From Macrococcus carouselicus (GTDB taxonomy: Bacteria; Bacillota; Bacilli; Staphylococcales; Staphylococcaceae), in the NCBI RefSeq assembly GCF_004359515.1, contig NZ_SCWD01000004.1, positions 51,994 through 115,993 on the forward strand: DNA of 64,000 nucleotides, written 5' to 3'. Of the stretch, positions 41,559-50,542 are shown piece by piece. Numbering within the stretch: position 1 is the stretch's first letter; each line of letters begins with the position of its first letter. The notes under the pieces are model-generated. The model was given only the letters and a program-made list of their open reading frames with translations, did no database searches and was not told the origin of the DNA. The translations under genes and the position numbers were made by a program.

Positions 41559-42794
41559 ATGATTGAAAACCAGAATGAACGACTTAAATTATATGCACAG
41601 CTGTTAGTGAACGTCGGGATGAATGTTCAGCCGAAACAACGTGTCTATATCCGTGCGACTATTGATGCTGCCGAATTTGTACATCTAGTGGTAGAGGAAG
41701 CATACAAAGCAGGCTCTGAGGACGTTAAGGTGAGCTACGGGGATGACCGTCTGACGCAGCTTAATCTTGCATATCGTCCGAAAGAATCATTTGAGACAGT
41801 ACCACAGTACCTTGTCGATGAGCGCATGGATTATGCGCGGGACGGTGCGGCACAGCTTGCACTTATCTCTTCAAGTCCGGAGAATCTGAAGGATGCGGAT
41901 GCTGATAAAGTGAGCACGATGATGCGTTCTTACGGTAATGCTTACCGTGAATATATGCGTATGATGCAGTCTGACCAGTTCCCGTGGACAGTGGCGGCCT
42001 ATCCTTCCAGGGAATGGGCGAAGCTGGTCTACCCGGAACTGCCTGTTGATGATGCGGTTGACAAACTTCTTGAGCTGATGCTGTACACAGTGAGAGCAAA
42101 CGAAAAAGATCCGGTGCAGGCATGGGAAGAACACAATAGAAATCTGCACTTAAAAGCAGAATACTTAAATAAGAAAGCATACAAAGCACTGAAATACTCA
42201 GCGCCTGGAACTGATCTGACAATCGGTCTGCCGGAAGGACATATCTGGTGCGGCGCTTCGTCCGTCAGTGCTGAAGGTATAGAGTTCATGGCCAATATGC
42301 CGACTGAAGAAGTCTTCACGGTGCCGCATCAGGACCAGGTCAACGGCACGGTGACTAACTCACTGCCACTGAGTTATGGCGGCAATATCATCGATGACTT
42401 CACTCTGACATTCAAAGAAGGTAAAGTTGTTGATTACAAAGCGGGCGTGGGTGAGGAGATCTTAAAAGGGTTGCTTGAGTCAGATGAGAATGCGGTTCAG
42501 CTCGGTGAAGTGGCACTTGTTCCGCATGATTCACCCATCTCAAACAGTCAGACACTTTTCTACAATACGTTATTTGATGAGAATGCATCCTGTCACTTAG
42601 CACTCGGCTCTGCCTATCCATTCTGCTTAGAAGGTGGCAAAGAGATGGACGATGCTGAGCTTGATGCAGCAGGCCTTAATCAGTCGATCACCCATGAAGA
42701 CTTCATGATCGGCAACGCTGAGATGAACATCAGTGGTATGACCGAGAATGGTGACATGGAACCCATCTTCATAAATGGTAATTGGGCGTTTTAA
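41559..42794 (+). CDS. ampS: Aminopeptidase, M29 family
   Basis: A 411-residue metal-dependent aminopeptidase (AmpS/AmpT/PepS family) acting in peptide turnover. Typical parts are the opening KLYAQLLVNVGMNVQPKQ, EGHIWCGASSVSAEGIEFMANMPTEEVF with metal-binding Glu residues, and the C-terminal EDFMIGNAEMNISG. The length matches the S. aureus enzyme. RBS AAAGGGG. Confidence 0.93.
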   Translation: MIENQNERLKLYAQLLVNVGMNVQPKQRVYIRATIDAAEFVHLVVEEAYKAGSEDVKVSYGDDRLTQLNLAYRPKESFETVPQYLVDERMDYARDGAAQLALISSSPENLKDADADKVSTMMRSYGNAYREYMRMMQSDQFPWTVAAYPSREWAKLVYPELPVDDAVDKLLELMLYTVRANEKDPVQAWEEHNRNLHLKAEYLNKKAYKALKYSAPGTDLTIGLPEGHIWCGASSVSAEGIEFMANMPTEEVFTVPHQDQVNGTVTNSLPLSYGGNIIDDFTLTFKEGKVVDYKAGVGEEILKGLLESDENAVQLGEVALVPHDSPISNSQTLFYNTLFDENASCHLALGSAYPFCLEGGKEMDDAELDAAGLNQSITHEDFMIGNAEMNISGMTENGDMEPIFINGNWAF

Positions 42795-42849
42795 TTTAAG
42801 CTATATAATGATATGATTATTCTATAATGATTAAAGCAGGAGGCTGAAC

Positions 42850-43023
42850 ATGTCAGTAGCTATGATGTGGTTTGTTGTTATCGCCTTTCTTTTCTCGATG
42901 TTTGTTTTCGGTGGCATGCTAATGTTCTTCCTTAGAGCCGCTTTTGATTCCAAAGAGGCAGACATTGTTGACACTCCAGAAGAAGCACTCGAGAAGAAAG
43001 TCTTTGCAGATGACCTACACTAA
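42850..43023 (+). CDS. Small single-span membrane protein
   Basis: A 57-residue protein: one N-terminal membrane helix (MMWFVVIAFLFSMFVFGGML) and an acidic cytosolic tail (SKEADIVDTPEEALEKK). A very good RBS, AGGAGGCTGAAC, supports translation. I do not recognise a family. It lies between ampS and a thioesterase gene on the same strand. Confidence 0.65.
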   Translation: MSVAMMWFVVIAFLFSMFVFGGMLMFFLRAAFDSKEADIVDTPEEALEKKVFADDLH

Positions 43024-43085
43024 ATAAGAAACAGAACGGGAGATAGGAGACTATCTCCTTTATTATAGAGAAAATGAGGTGTGTA

Positions 43086-43598
43086 ATGAGAGAGAGAAAA
43101 TCAATGTCTGAATCAAGGACAGTCAAAACGCAGCAGGTCTTTCCGTCTGATACCAATCATCATCATACTTTGTTCGGCGGCAAGCTGATGGCGATGGTGG
43201 ATGATGTCGCTTCTATCGCGGCCACCCGTCACTGTGGTTATTCTGTTGTGACGGCATCCACAGATTCGGTGGATTTCATCAAACCGATTCGACCGGGAGA
43301 TATCGTGTCACTTGTCGCAATTGTCAGCTATACGGGTAATTCTTCAATGGAAGTTTTCACGAAGGTCATCGCTGAGAATATTCTGGAGGGCAGGAAAGAA
43401 CTTGCAGCGGTGAGCTTTCTGACATTCGTGGCGCTTGACGAGAATAACCGGCCGGTTCAGGTGCCTGAGGTCTATCCGGAAAATGCGGATCAGGAGTGGC
43501 TGAACGAGTCAGGGGCGGAGCGGGCAATCAAGCGTAAAGAACGGACAGGCCATAGTAAAGAACTGCTGAAATTCTTCTCCACCAAGCTTTACACGTAA
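43086..43598 (+). CDS. Acyl-CoA thioesterase (hotdog fold)
   Basis: A 170-residue hotdog-fold thioesterase of the YkhA/YciA group that hydrolyses acyl-CoA. The opening VFPSDTNHHHTLFGGKLMAMVDDVASIAA is the family signature with the active-site Asn/Asp and GG loop, and the domain ends before a basic C-terminal tail. A start at 43074 is in frame, but GAGGTG at 43076-43081 favours 43086. Confidence 0.88.
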   Translation: MRERKSMSESRTVKTQQVFPSDTNHHHTLFGGKLMAMVDDVASIAATRHCGYSVVTASTDSVDFIKPIRPGDIVSLVAIVSYTGNSSMEVFTKVIAENILEGRKELAAVSFLTFVALDENNRPVQVPEVYPENADQEWLNESGAERAIKRKERTGHSKELLKFFSTKLYT

Positions 43599-43599
43599 T

Positions 43600-43640
43600 A
43601 ATAACACCGGTAAATCACTTGATTTACCGGTGTTATTTTG
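43600..43640 (+). terminator. Terminator after the thioesterase gene
   Basis: AATAACACCGGTAAATC and GATTTACCGGTGTTATT are perfect 17-base arms around ACTT, followed by TTG. Confidence 0.85.
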
Positions 43641-43657
43641 TCTATCACGGCGATCCT

Positions 43658-43666
43658 TGTTATAAT
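43658..43666 (+). promoter_or_regulatory. Extended -10 promoter of the YfhO gene
   Basis: TGTTATAAT, a perfect extended -10, 39 bases before the start. No good -35. Confidence 0.5.
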
Positions 43667-43704
43667 GACAAAGGAAAATATAGACAAAATGAGAGGCTGA
43701 ATTT

Positions 43705-46254
43705 ATGTTAAAACGTTTTATCAAGATAATGGGGATTGCGCTCGTGATGAGTGGTATATTCTATCTGCCGGATGTATACCGTTATATGGCTGACGGTGTC
43801 CTGTATGTCGGCAAAGGTGACGGAATGAAACAGATGATTCCCTTTCAGCTCTATCTCTATGAACATTTCAAGCATGCTCGCATGTGGTATGATCTGTCAT
43901 TTGGCTTAGGCGGAGATTATTTCACCAGCCTCAGCTATTATTATTCAACATCACTTGTATCATACGGGACATTTGCACTGCTCCATCTCTATCAGCTGAT
44001 GGACCGGCAGTCGACTGTCGAACAGCTGATTCATATGCAGTACGTGACGGCAGTACTGAAATGCAGTTTCGTCTTTTCAGCGACTTATTATGCCGCCAAG
44101 GAAATCGGTATCAGACATAAGATGGCAATGCTTGCAGCGGTACTTTACAGCTGGTCCACTATCTTCTACTATTTCACATTTACCTGGTCTTTCTTCAGTG
44201 ATGTCATGATTTATCTGCCCCTGTCCGTACTCGGAATTGAACGGCTCCTAAGAAGAAAAAAGCCGCTTGTTTTTATACTTAGTATTGCAGTAACCGTCTT
44301 CTCGAACTTTTATCTCGCATATTACGAGATGATAGCAGTCGGCGTCTATTTTCTCTTTCGCATTATTCGGCAGCATGAAGAGGATAGATTCACTCGGACC
44401 CGGGCCTTAACAACCACTGTTCTCAGTGCAATCACCGGCTTTATGATCGGGAATATCGGTTTTGTCGCAGGTGTATCGTCATTTCTGAACAATGACCGCA
44501 CACTGGAAAAGCTCAAAATTCCACTGCTGATCGGCTGGTCCTCTGATAATAATATTTTCTACGGGGGCTTCCACCTGGTTGTCATGTTTGTTGCAGTTAT
44601 TGCGCTGTTCAGCTTTTCGCTCTATCGGTATTATTATTACCGGTTATTCGCCGTGACGACCTGGATACTGATGGCCGGCTCTCTGACACCTTTTGTCGGC
44701 AGTCTGTTCAACGGCTTTTCGATGCCGCAGCGCAGATGGGTGTATATTCTGGCCTTCTCAACTGCAATGCTTTCGGCACTCTTCATCCAGCATCTGGCGG
44801 AGCTGTCTATACGACAGCTGGTCTACGCCGCAGTGCCGGTCGTGCTGGTGATTATTATATCAGCGTTGATGCAGAGAGATTTTCATTACTGGATACTCTA
44901 TATCCCTATCATTCTTCTGCTGATGATGTTATATCTGAAAGAAAAATCAACAAGGCTGCTGAATGTCATTATCTTTGCGATTGCGATGTGTCAGCTGACA
45001 TTGATCCAGGATTATCATTACGGTGTGCAGCACAAATACTTCAAGACGAAGGACTATATGACTGAGAAGGTCTATAATCCGGCGATGCAAAAAGAAATCA
45101 ATCAGATCAAGAAAGGGCAGGCGGATGATTTCAGACGTATCACGCTGTCAGACGATTCGTCAGTCAATGTGCCGATGTATTATCGATTTAACGGCACTAT
45201 GCTGTACTCGAGTATATTTGACAAAAAAATCCTGAAGTTCTATGAGGAAGAGCTGCAGATTGCACAGCATAAGCAGAAGAACAGTTATTATGCAAATCTA
45301 TCAGGACGGACGAACTTAGCGAGTCTTTATAATGTGGATTATTTTATAACTGCTGAAGACGATCATCCGACATTATTTGAGAAGGTGGATGCTTTTACAG
45401 CTAATAAGACTTATGAGCTATCGAAAAATCCTTATCCACTTCCGAGTGTCAGGGTTGCTGAGCAGACATTCGCTGCCTCCTCACTTCATACACCGCTTGC
45501 CAGAGAGCGCGCGATGCTTGAAGGCGTGGTGAAAGAAACAGGAACAGCGGGCAACTTTGAAGCGGAGAATATACTGCCCGCTGCGACCTTACGAACAGAG
45601 TATGCTGAATGGACGGACGGCTTACTGAATGTAGAAAGAGACGGCGGTGGACTCGTGATCAAATTAGATAAAGAACAGACGTCCCGCTATAAAGAGCTCT
45701 ATATCACGATGAAAACAGATATTGCAGCACCGGCGGACAAAGACTTTTATGTTCAGGTCAACGAGAAGAAGCTGATGAAACCGAAGAAGGACTACAAATA
45801 CAGAAGAGAAGCCAAAGATATCGTGATGAATATTAAGGCGACTGATGACATTCATATACATTTTCCTGCCGGACGGTATCACTTAAGTCTGAAGTCAGTG
45901 CAGGGGGAGGATTACACCAGTCTGAAAAAAGCATACCATCATTATCGCAAACACCCTCTGACGTTCACAAGGAAAAGAAATGCATTCGAAGTAGATCTGC
46001 AAGGTGATAAAGGGACACTCGTCTTTCCTATGCCTTATGCTGTAGGACTGAAAGCTTATGTGGACGGTGAGGCCCGGCCTGTTGAAGCGGTCAATTATCT
46101 GATGACAGGTGTACCGGTCAAAGAGGGTGATAGGAAAGTGGTTCTGACCTATACCCCGCCTTATCTTAAATGGGGCAGCGTTGTCATGCTGCTCGGTCTG
46201 GCGGGTGCTAGCCTCTTGAACAGATGGATCCGAAAAAATAACCAGCTCAGCTGA
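43705..46254 (+). CDS. YfhO family membrane protein (GT-C type)
   Basis: An 849-residue protein with some 12-14 membrane helices in the first ~430 residues, then a large extracytosolic C-terminal part ending in one more helix (WGSVVMLLGLAGASLLNRW). In Bacillus and Listeria YfhO-type proteins act as GT-C glycosyltransferases that glycosylate lipoteichoic acid from undecaprenyl-phosphate sugars. A conserved acidic residue follows TM1 (GKGDGMKQ). A partner CsbB/GtcA gene is not in the window. RBS ATGAGAGGCTGA. Confidence 0.85.
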   Translation: MLKRFIKIMGIALVMSGIFYLPDVYRYMADGVLYVGKGDGMKQMIPFQLYLYEHFKHARMWYDLSFGLGGDYFTSLSYYYSTSLVSYGTFALLHLYQLMDRQSTVEQLIHMQYVTAVLKCSFVFSATYYAAKEIGIRHKMAMLAAVLYSWSTIFYYFTFTWSFFSDVMIYLPLSVLGIERLLRRKKPLVFILSIAVTVFSNFYLAYYEMIAVGVYFLFRIIRQHEEDRFTRTRALTTTVLSAITGFMIGNIGFVAGVSSFLNNDRTLEKLKIPLLIGWSSDNNIFYGGFHLVVMFVAVIALFSFSLYRYYYYRLFAVTTWILMAGSLTPFVGSLFNGFSMPQRRWVYILAFSTAMLSALFIQHLAELSIRQLVYAAVPVVLVIIISALMQRDFHYWILYIPIILLLMMLYLKEKSTRLLNVIIFAIAMCQLTLIQDYHYGVQHKYFKTKDYMTEKVYNPAMQKEINQIKKGQADDFRRITLSDDSSVNVPMYYRFNGTMLYSSIFDKKILKFYEEELQIAQHKQKNSYYANLSGRTNLASLYNVDYFITAEDDHPTLFEKVDAFTANKTYELSKNPYPLPSVRVAEQTFAASSLHTPLARERAMLEGVVKETGTAGNFEAENILPAATLRTEYAEWTDGLLNVERDGGGLVIKLDKEQTSRYKELYITMKTDIAAPADKDFYVQVNEKKLMKPKKDYKYRREAKDIVMNIKATDDIHIHFPAGRYHLSLKSVQGEDYTSLKKAYHHYRKHPLTFTRKRNAFEVDLQGDKGTLVFPMPYAVGLKAYVDGEARPVEAVNYLMTGVPVKEGDRKVVLTYTPPYLKWGSVVMLLGLAGASLLNRWIRKNNQLS

Positions 46255-46270
46255 GCTGGTTATTTTATTT
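46236..46270. terminator. Bidirectional terminator between YfhO gene and yfkAB
   Basis: AATAACCAGCTC and GAGCTGGTTATT arms around AGCT, with A-rich left and T-rich right flanks; it overlaps the YfhO stop. Confidence 0.85.
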
Positions 46271-47407
46271 GATTTCATTGAACTGCTGATGCATCTGGTG
46301 TTCGCGTTCTTTAAAATCAACGTCTGGGTAGTACATGTTTTTGACGAGCAGGTTCGGACCTAGGCACTTCACAGGTGCACAGTGGCAGTTAAGCTGTTGA
46401 TTCAATGCGCTTTCCTGCCATTTGTCATAGACGGACTGCAGGGAATGAGTCTGTATATTATTGATTGTCCCCGTCTCATCGCCGAAATCAGTCACAATGA
46501 CGTCACCCGTGAAGACATTGACATTCAGCCTTGAGCGTCCGTCCGGATCGTTCCGGATGGTGATAGTTGGATCTGTATGTAATGCTTGCTGCAGTTCGAG
46601 ATCATCTTCATTCATAGCGCACGGGAAGAACGGTAATGTGCCGAACAGCATCCAGGTCTCAGGGTCACGAAATGTCAGCAGCTGACGAATAGCCTCTTTC
46701 AACTCATCAAGCGTCAATATATTGAGGTCTGACGCAAAGTCAGAAGGGTACATCGGATGAATCTCGTGACGTGCACATCTCATATCACGTACCACTTCAC
46801 GATGTATTTTCTCAAGATGAGGTACAGTGTTTTTGTTCAGCATGGTCTCTGCTGATACAAACATACCTGCTTCAGATAACTGGCGTGCGTTGCTGATCAT
46901 CTGTTCATATAATTGATAGCGGGCTGCAAGCGGAGGTTTCTTGTCCATTACATGGAAGCCGACTTCAGCGAATTCGTCCAACGTGCCCCAGTTATGTGAG
47001 ATGTGCATAACATCCACTAAGTCAAAGACATCCTCATAGCGGTTATAAGGCAGGGTCAGATTGGAGTTCATCTGCGTATAGATGCCACGGTCCTGAGCGT
47101 ACTGCAGTAATGGCTTCACTGTCTTCTTAATGGATTTCTTAGAGAACATCGGTTCTCCGCCGGTTACACTGATAGTGGATAGATGAGGAATTTCGTCAAG
47201 CCTTCTGAGTATCAGGTCCATATCCAGGACTTCCGGGTCTTTGACCTGCAGTGTATAACCGACTGCACAGTGGGCGCAGCGCATATTGCAGAGCGTAGTC
47301 GTCGTGAATTCAATATTGGAGAGTTTGTTCGTCCCGTATTTTTCAACTTCATTGTAAGCTTCCCATGGATCGAACTGAGGGGAGATGGGTTGTTTTGCGG
47401 CTAACAT
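46265..47407 (-). CDS. yfkAB: Radical SAM protein YfkAB
   Basis: A 380-residue radical SAM enzyme. The [4Fe-4S]/SAM motif is CNMRCAHCAVGY (CxxxCxxC), followed by SVTGGEPMFS. The C-terminal part has further Cys residues (CHCAPVKCLGPN), suggesting auxiliary cluster ligands of SPASM kind. YfkA and YfkB are fused in this family; the reaction is unknown. RBS AAGGACATTT. A single gene, divergent from the SE1561-type gene. Confidence 0.85.
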   Translation of the reverse strand: MLAAKQPISPQFDPWEAYNEVEKYGTNKLSNIEFTTTTLCNMRCAHCAVGYTLQVKDPEVLDMDLILRRLDEIPHLSTISVTGGEPMFSKKSIKKTVKPLLQYAQDRGIYTQMNSNLTLPYNRYEDVFDLVDVMHISHNWGTLDEFAEVGFHVMDKKPPLAARYQLYEQMISNARQLSEAGMFVSAETMLNKNTVPHLEKIHREVVRDMRCARHEIHPMYPSDFASDLNILTLDELKEAIRQLLTFRDPETWMLFGTLPFFPCAMNEDDLELQQALHTDPTITIRNDPDGRSRLNVNVFTGDVIVTDFGDETGTINNIQTHSLQSVYDKWQESALNQQLNCHCAPVKCLGPNLLVKNMYYPDVDFKEREHQMHQQFNEIK

Positions 47408-47459
47408 AAATGTCCTTCTTTCAAGAAATAATCTTTTCCATTATCTCATCGTTACATAA

Positions 47460-47474
47460 ATTGTCAACGACAAT
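47460..47474. promoter_or_regulatory. Palindrome ATTGTC-AAC-GACAAT upstream of yfkAB
   Basis: A perfect 6+6 inverted repeat with a 3-base centre in the divergent region between yfkAB and the SE1561-type gene, just before the -35 of the latter. It could be an operator for an unknown regulator. Confidence 0.35.
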
Positions 47475-47477
47475 AGA

Positions 47478-47506
47478 TTGAAAGTTAAAGGGTTCTCGTT
47501 CATAAT
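47478..47506 (+). promoter_or_regulatory. Promoter of the SE1561-family / RumA-like unit
   Basis: TTGAAA (47478-47483), a 17-base spacer, and CATAAT (47501-47506), 39 bases before the first gene. Confidence 0.55.
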
Positions 47507-47545
47507 AAAGGACGATATGAAGACAACATAAAAAGGAGAATCATG

Positions 47546-47701
47546 ATGGCAAATGAATCATTGAATGAAATTAAAGAGAAATTAAGTGATTTCATCGAGA
47601 AGATAGATGCTGTAGATCCTGAAACGACGGATATGGCTGATATCGATGAGTGGCTCGCAATTTTAGATCAGCTTGAAGCAAAAGTGAAATCGATTAAATA
47701 G
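47546..47701 (+). CDS. SE1561-family small protein
   Basis: A 51-residue acidic, helical protein (LNEIKEKLSDFIEKIDAVDPE...IDEWLAILDQLEAK). It matches the small SE1561 family of staphylococci, function unknown. AGGAG at 47534-47538 favours the second of two adjacent ATGs. It is 10 bases from the RumA-like gene, with which it is probably co-transcribed. Confidence 0.75.
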   Translation: MANESLNEIKEKLSDFIEKIDAVDPETTDMADIDEWLAILDQLEAKVKSIK

Positions 47702-47711
47702 GAGGAATGGA

Positions 47712-49082
47712 ATGAAAGATATAGAAGTGAAAGTCGGACAGAAATTCCCTCTGACGATTAAAAGACTGGGTATCAATGGTGAAGGAATCGGCTATTACAA
47801 GCGAAAAATCACGTTTGTACCGGATGCACTGCCTGGAGAAGTCGTACTGACTCAAGTAACGAAAGTCAACAATCGCTACCTGGAAGGTAAAGTACTTAAA
47901 GTCCGTGAGAGTGTGCCTGAGCGTGTCAGTCCACCTTGTCCGGTCTTCTTTTTGTGTGGCGGCTGTCAGCTGCAGCATATGAGCTATCCCGCCCAGCTGA
48001 ACTTCAAGCGGCAGATTATCATGGATTCACTCGAAAAATACGCGGGTCATGTGAACCCTGAAACCGTCAGACCGACTATCGGTATGGATAAACCATTCCG
48101 GTATCGCAGCAGAAACCAGTTTCCAGTTGAGAAATCCGGCCGCAATATCCGGGCAGGTCTCTACAAGGAGCAGTCGAATACACTGATTGACCTTGATGAA
48201 TGTATCGTGCAGGACAAACGGACGATGCAGGCGACAAATGCCATTAAAGTCATCATGAGCGAACTGAATATTGATGTCGCTAAAAATGTGAATAAAGAAG
48301 AAGGGGTCCGTTATATCATGACGCGTGCTGCGAGACATTCTGATGATATACAGGTCATTCTGGTCGCCACGACCCGTGACCTGAAGAAACTGGATTTACT
48401 GACAGAACGCATCATGCGTCTGCCGAATGTCGTCAGTTTTGGACTTAATATCAATGCTGACCGCGATCTGTTGACTGGCTCCGAGACCATTATTCTGGAC
48501 GGACAGCAGGCAATCCATGAAACACTGGGAGAGACTGACTACGAAGTGACCGCTGAAAGTGCCTTTCCGATTAATGTCAGACAGGCGGATGTACTCTATG
48601 AGACCATCTTGGCAGCAGCAGGCTTAACAGGCAGCGAAAATGTAGCAGACTTATTCTGTGGTTCAGGAGGCAGCGCCCTTAAGCTTGCGCGCCACGCACG
48701 GGCGCTGCGCGGTGCTGACTTAAACGAACAGGAAGTCATCAATGCTGCTTATAGTGCAGCGGCGAACAACATGGAGAACTGTCTCTTTGAAGCAGGGGAA
48801 CCGGCAGATAAACTGGAGGACTGGATTCAGGACGGCTTCTATCCGGATGTCATCACCATCAACCCGAATCGTTCAGGTCTGACAGCGGATGAGATTGATG
48901 CCGTCAATGAAATCAAACCTGCCGTCTTCATCTATATCAGCCGCAACCCGTCAACGCTCGCCAAGGACCTGGCTCATCTGACAAAGGCCTTCACGGTTGA
49001 TTATATTCAGCCGATTGATATGTTCCCGCAGACGACACAGGTCGAGGCAGTCGTCAAGCTCGTCCGCAAGAGAAGACTGTAA
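47712..49082 (+). CDS. RumA/TrmA-family protein lacking the catalytic cysteine
   Basis: A 456-residue paralogue of the RlmCD gene at 26.3 kb: TRAM domain, Fe-S cysteines (CPVFFLCGGCQLQ, later DECIVQD), a SAM-fold region (VADLFCGSGGSALKLA) and the conserved ending MFPQTTQVEAVVKL. Two catalytic motifs are altered: DPPRxG is NPNRSGL (Asn384) and the nucleophile motif SCNPST is SRNPST (Arg411 instead of Cys). Without that Cys, 5-methylation of uracil by the known mechanism should not occur. The reading frame is intact and well started (GGAGGAATGG), so it is probably a functional RNA-binding or non-canonical protein, not a pseudogene. Confidence 0.85.
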   Translation: MKDIEVKVGQKFPLTIKRLGINGEGIGYYKRKITFVPDALPGEVVLTQVTKVNNRYLEGKVLKVRESVPERVSPPCPVFFLCGGCQLQHMSYPAQLNFKRQIIMDSLEKYAGHVNPETVRPTIGMDKPFRYRSRNQFPVEKSGRNIRAGLYKEQSNTLIDLDECIVQDKRTMQATNAIKVIMSELNIDVAKNVNKEEGVRYIMTRAARHSDDIQVILVATTRDLKKLDLLTERIMRLPNVVSFGLNINADRDLLTGSETIILDGQQAIHETLGETDYEVTAESAFPINVRQADVLYETILAAAGLTGSENVADLFCGSGGSALKLARHARALRGADLNEQEVINAAYSAAANNMENCLFEAGEPADKLEDWIQDGFYPDVITINPNRSGLTADEIDAVNEIKPAVFIYISRNPSTLAKDLAHLTKAFTVDYIQPIDMFPQTTQVEAVVKLVRKRRL

Positions 49083-49142
49083 TGTTTTACTGCGTACAGG
49101 GCGGGTAAATATAACTATCACTACTTAGGAGGAATATACAAT

Positions 49143-49661
49143 ATGACTAAAAAAGTAGCAGTAATATTAGATAACTTATTCGAAGATGTTGAATATACAA
49201 GCCCTGTTGAGGCCATTCAAGAGGCAGGCCACGAAGTAACCGTCATCGGTAAAGAAGCAGGTCAGTCAGTTAAAGGGAAAAAGGAAAATACAGAAGTGAA
49301 AATTGAGAAAGCAATCGGCGATGTGAACGCAGCTGACTATGATGCACTGCTGATTCCTGGCGGATTCTCACCTGACCAGTTACGCGGTGATGAAGAAGGT
49401 CGTTTCGGTAAATTCGCGAAAGAATTTATGACAGCTGATAAACCGGTATTTGCTATCTGTCACGGACCGCAGGTATTAATCGATACGGATGAATTAAAAG
49501 GTCGGACAGTGACCAGTTATTTATCAGTCCGTAAAGACTTAGAAAATGCAGGGGCTGAAGTGGTTGATCAGTCAGTTGTTGTCGATAACAATCTGATCAC
49601 TTCAAGAACACCTGATGATTTGCCGGATTTCAACAAGGAAATTGTGAATTCACTTCAATAA
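49143..49661 (+). CDS. DJ-1/PfpI family protein
   Basis: A 172-residue class I glutaminase-like protein of the DJ-1/PfpI group (YraA/Hsp31-like), often a stress protein with proposed deglycase or chaperone roles. The nucleophile elbow is [10 protein letters not shown] with a following His, and the acidic residue is in the EGRF/EDVEY region. It has its own RBS (GGAGGAATATACAAT) and terminator. Confidence 0.88.
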   Translation: MTKKVAVILDNLFEDVEYTSPVEAIQEAGHEVTVIGKEAGQSVKGKKENTEVKIEKAIGDVNAADYDALLIPGGFSPDQLRGDEEGRFGKFAKEFMTADKPVFAICHGPQVLIDTDELKGRTVTSYLSVRKDLENAGAEVVDQSVVVDNNLITSRTPDDLPDFNKEIVNSLQ

Positions 49662-49672
49662 TAAGATATTCA

Positions 49673-49700
49673 GGCACCGCCCAGGCGGTGTCTTTTTTGT
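49673..49700 (+). terminator. Terminator after the PfpI gene
   Basis: GGCACCGCC and GGCGGTGTC arms around a 1-2 base loop, followed by TTTTTT. Confidence 0.85.
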
Positions 49701-49797
49701 CTCAGTCCTGAGACCGATTTATCAGGGTTACAGATCGTTTTCGTATATCCTTCTTTCTTAATTTGTTAAACTATTTTTAAGATAAGGAGAAATGCGT

Positions 49798-50508
49798 ATG
49801 AAACGATTAGGATGCGGACTGATGCTGGTGATTCTTCTATGTGCTGCTGTAATAGGCGGCTTCTTTTACTTCACAAGCAGCGGGGCGGACTTGAATGACA
49901 TCAGAGCCCTGCAATCAAACAAGTATTATGTCTCAGCTGACCAGATGCCGAAATATGTGCCGGCTGCCTTTATTGCGGTAGAAGATAAACGATTCTATCA
50001 GCATGATGGTATTGACTGGAGAGGCACAGGCCGTTCTGTCGGTGTAGCAGTCAAGAACCGCGAAGCTTCGCAAGGCGGCAGCACCATCACGCAGCAGCTC
50101 GCTAAAAATCTCTATCTGAACAGCGATAAAAAGCTCAGCCGTAAGCTGAATGAAATGATGATTGCGAAGAGAATTGAAAATAACTTCTCAAAAAATGATA
50201 TAATAAGTGCATACTTGACGACGATTTATTTTGGGAACGGCATCTACAATATCGAAGAAGCAGCCAACACTTATTTCGGTACAACGACTGATGCGAGCTA
50301 TAACGGCCTGCCGCAGATCACTGTGCTGCAGAGTGCGGTGCTGGCGAGTACGATCAATGCGCCGAGTACCTATCAGCCAGGAGACTTTCTGACGGACACG
50401 GCCCTGCAGGAACGGACAAAGTCCACGCTTAAAAAGATGCATGACCAGCAGCTGATCACTGATAGACAGTATCATGAGGCAGTCGCCGGTATACCTGACT
50501 CTGACTAA
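49798..50508 (+). CDS. sgtB: Monofunctional peptidoglycan glycosyltransferase
   Basis: A 236-residue GT51 enzyme that polymerises lipid II into glycan strands outside the membrane. One N-terminal anchor (GLMLVILLCAAVIGGFFYF) is followed by the catalytic motif EDKRFYQHDGIDWRG, QGGSTITQQLAKNLYL and KNDIISAYLTTIYFGNG. There is no transpeptidase domain. It is shorter than S. aureus SgtB (about 270) mainly at the N-terminus. AAGGAG at 49784-49789 is 8 bases from the ATG at 49798 but only 2 from the ATG at 49792. Confidence 0.92.
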   Translation: MKRLGCGLMLVILLCAAVIGGFFYFTSSGADLNDIRALQSNKYYVSADQMPKYVPAAFIAVEDKRFYQHDGIDWRGTGRSVGVAVKNREASQGGSTITQQLAKNLYLNSDKKLSRKLNEMMIAKRIENNFSKNDIISAYLTTIYFGNGIYNIEEAANTYFGTTTDASYNGLPQITVLQSAVLASTINAPSTYQPGDFLTDTALQERTKSTLKKMHDQQLITDRQYHEAVAGIPDSD

Positions 50509-50530
50509 CGCTCCGGCGTTAGTTTTTTTA
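50504..50530 (+). terminator. Terminator after sgtB
   Basis: ACTAACGC and GCGTTAGT arms around TCCG, followed by TTTTTT; it contains the sgtB stop codon. Confidence 0.85.
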
Positions 50531-50542
50531 AGGAGTGATCAC

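Noticed and set aside
44736..45065. Overlapping frame inside the YfhO gene
   Set aside because: Same strand, other frame, no RBS; YfhO reads through without interruption.
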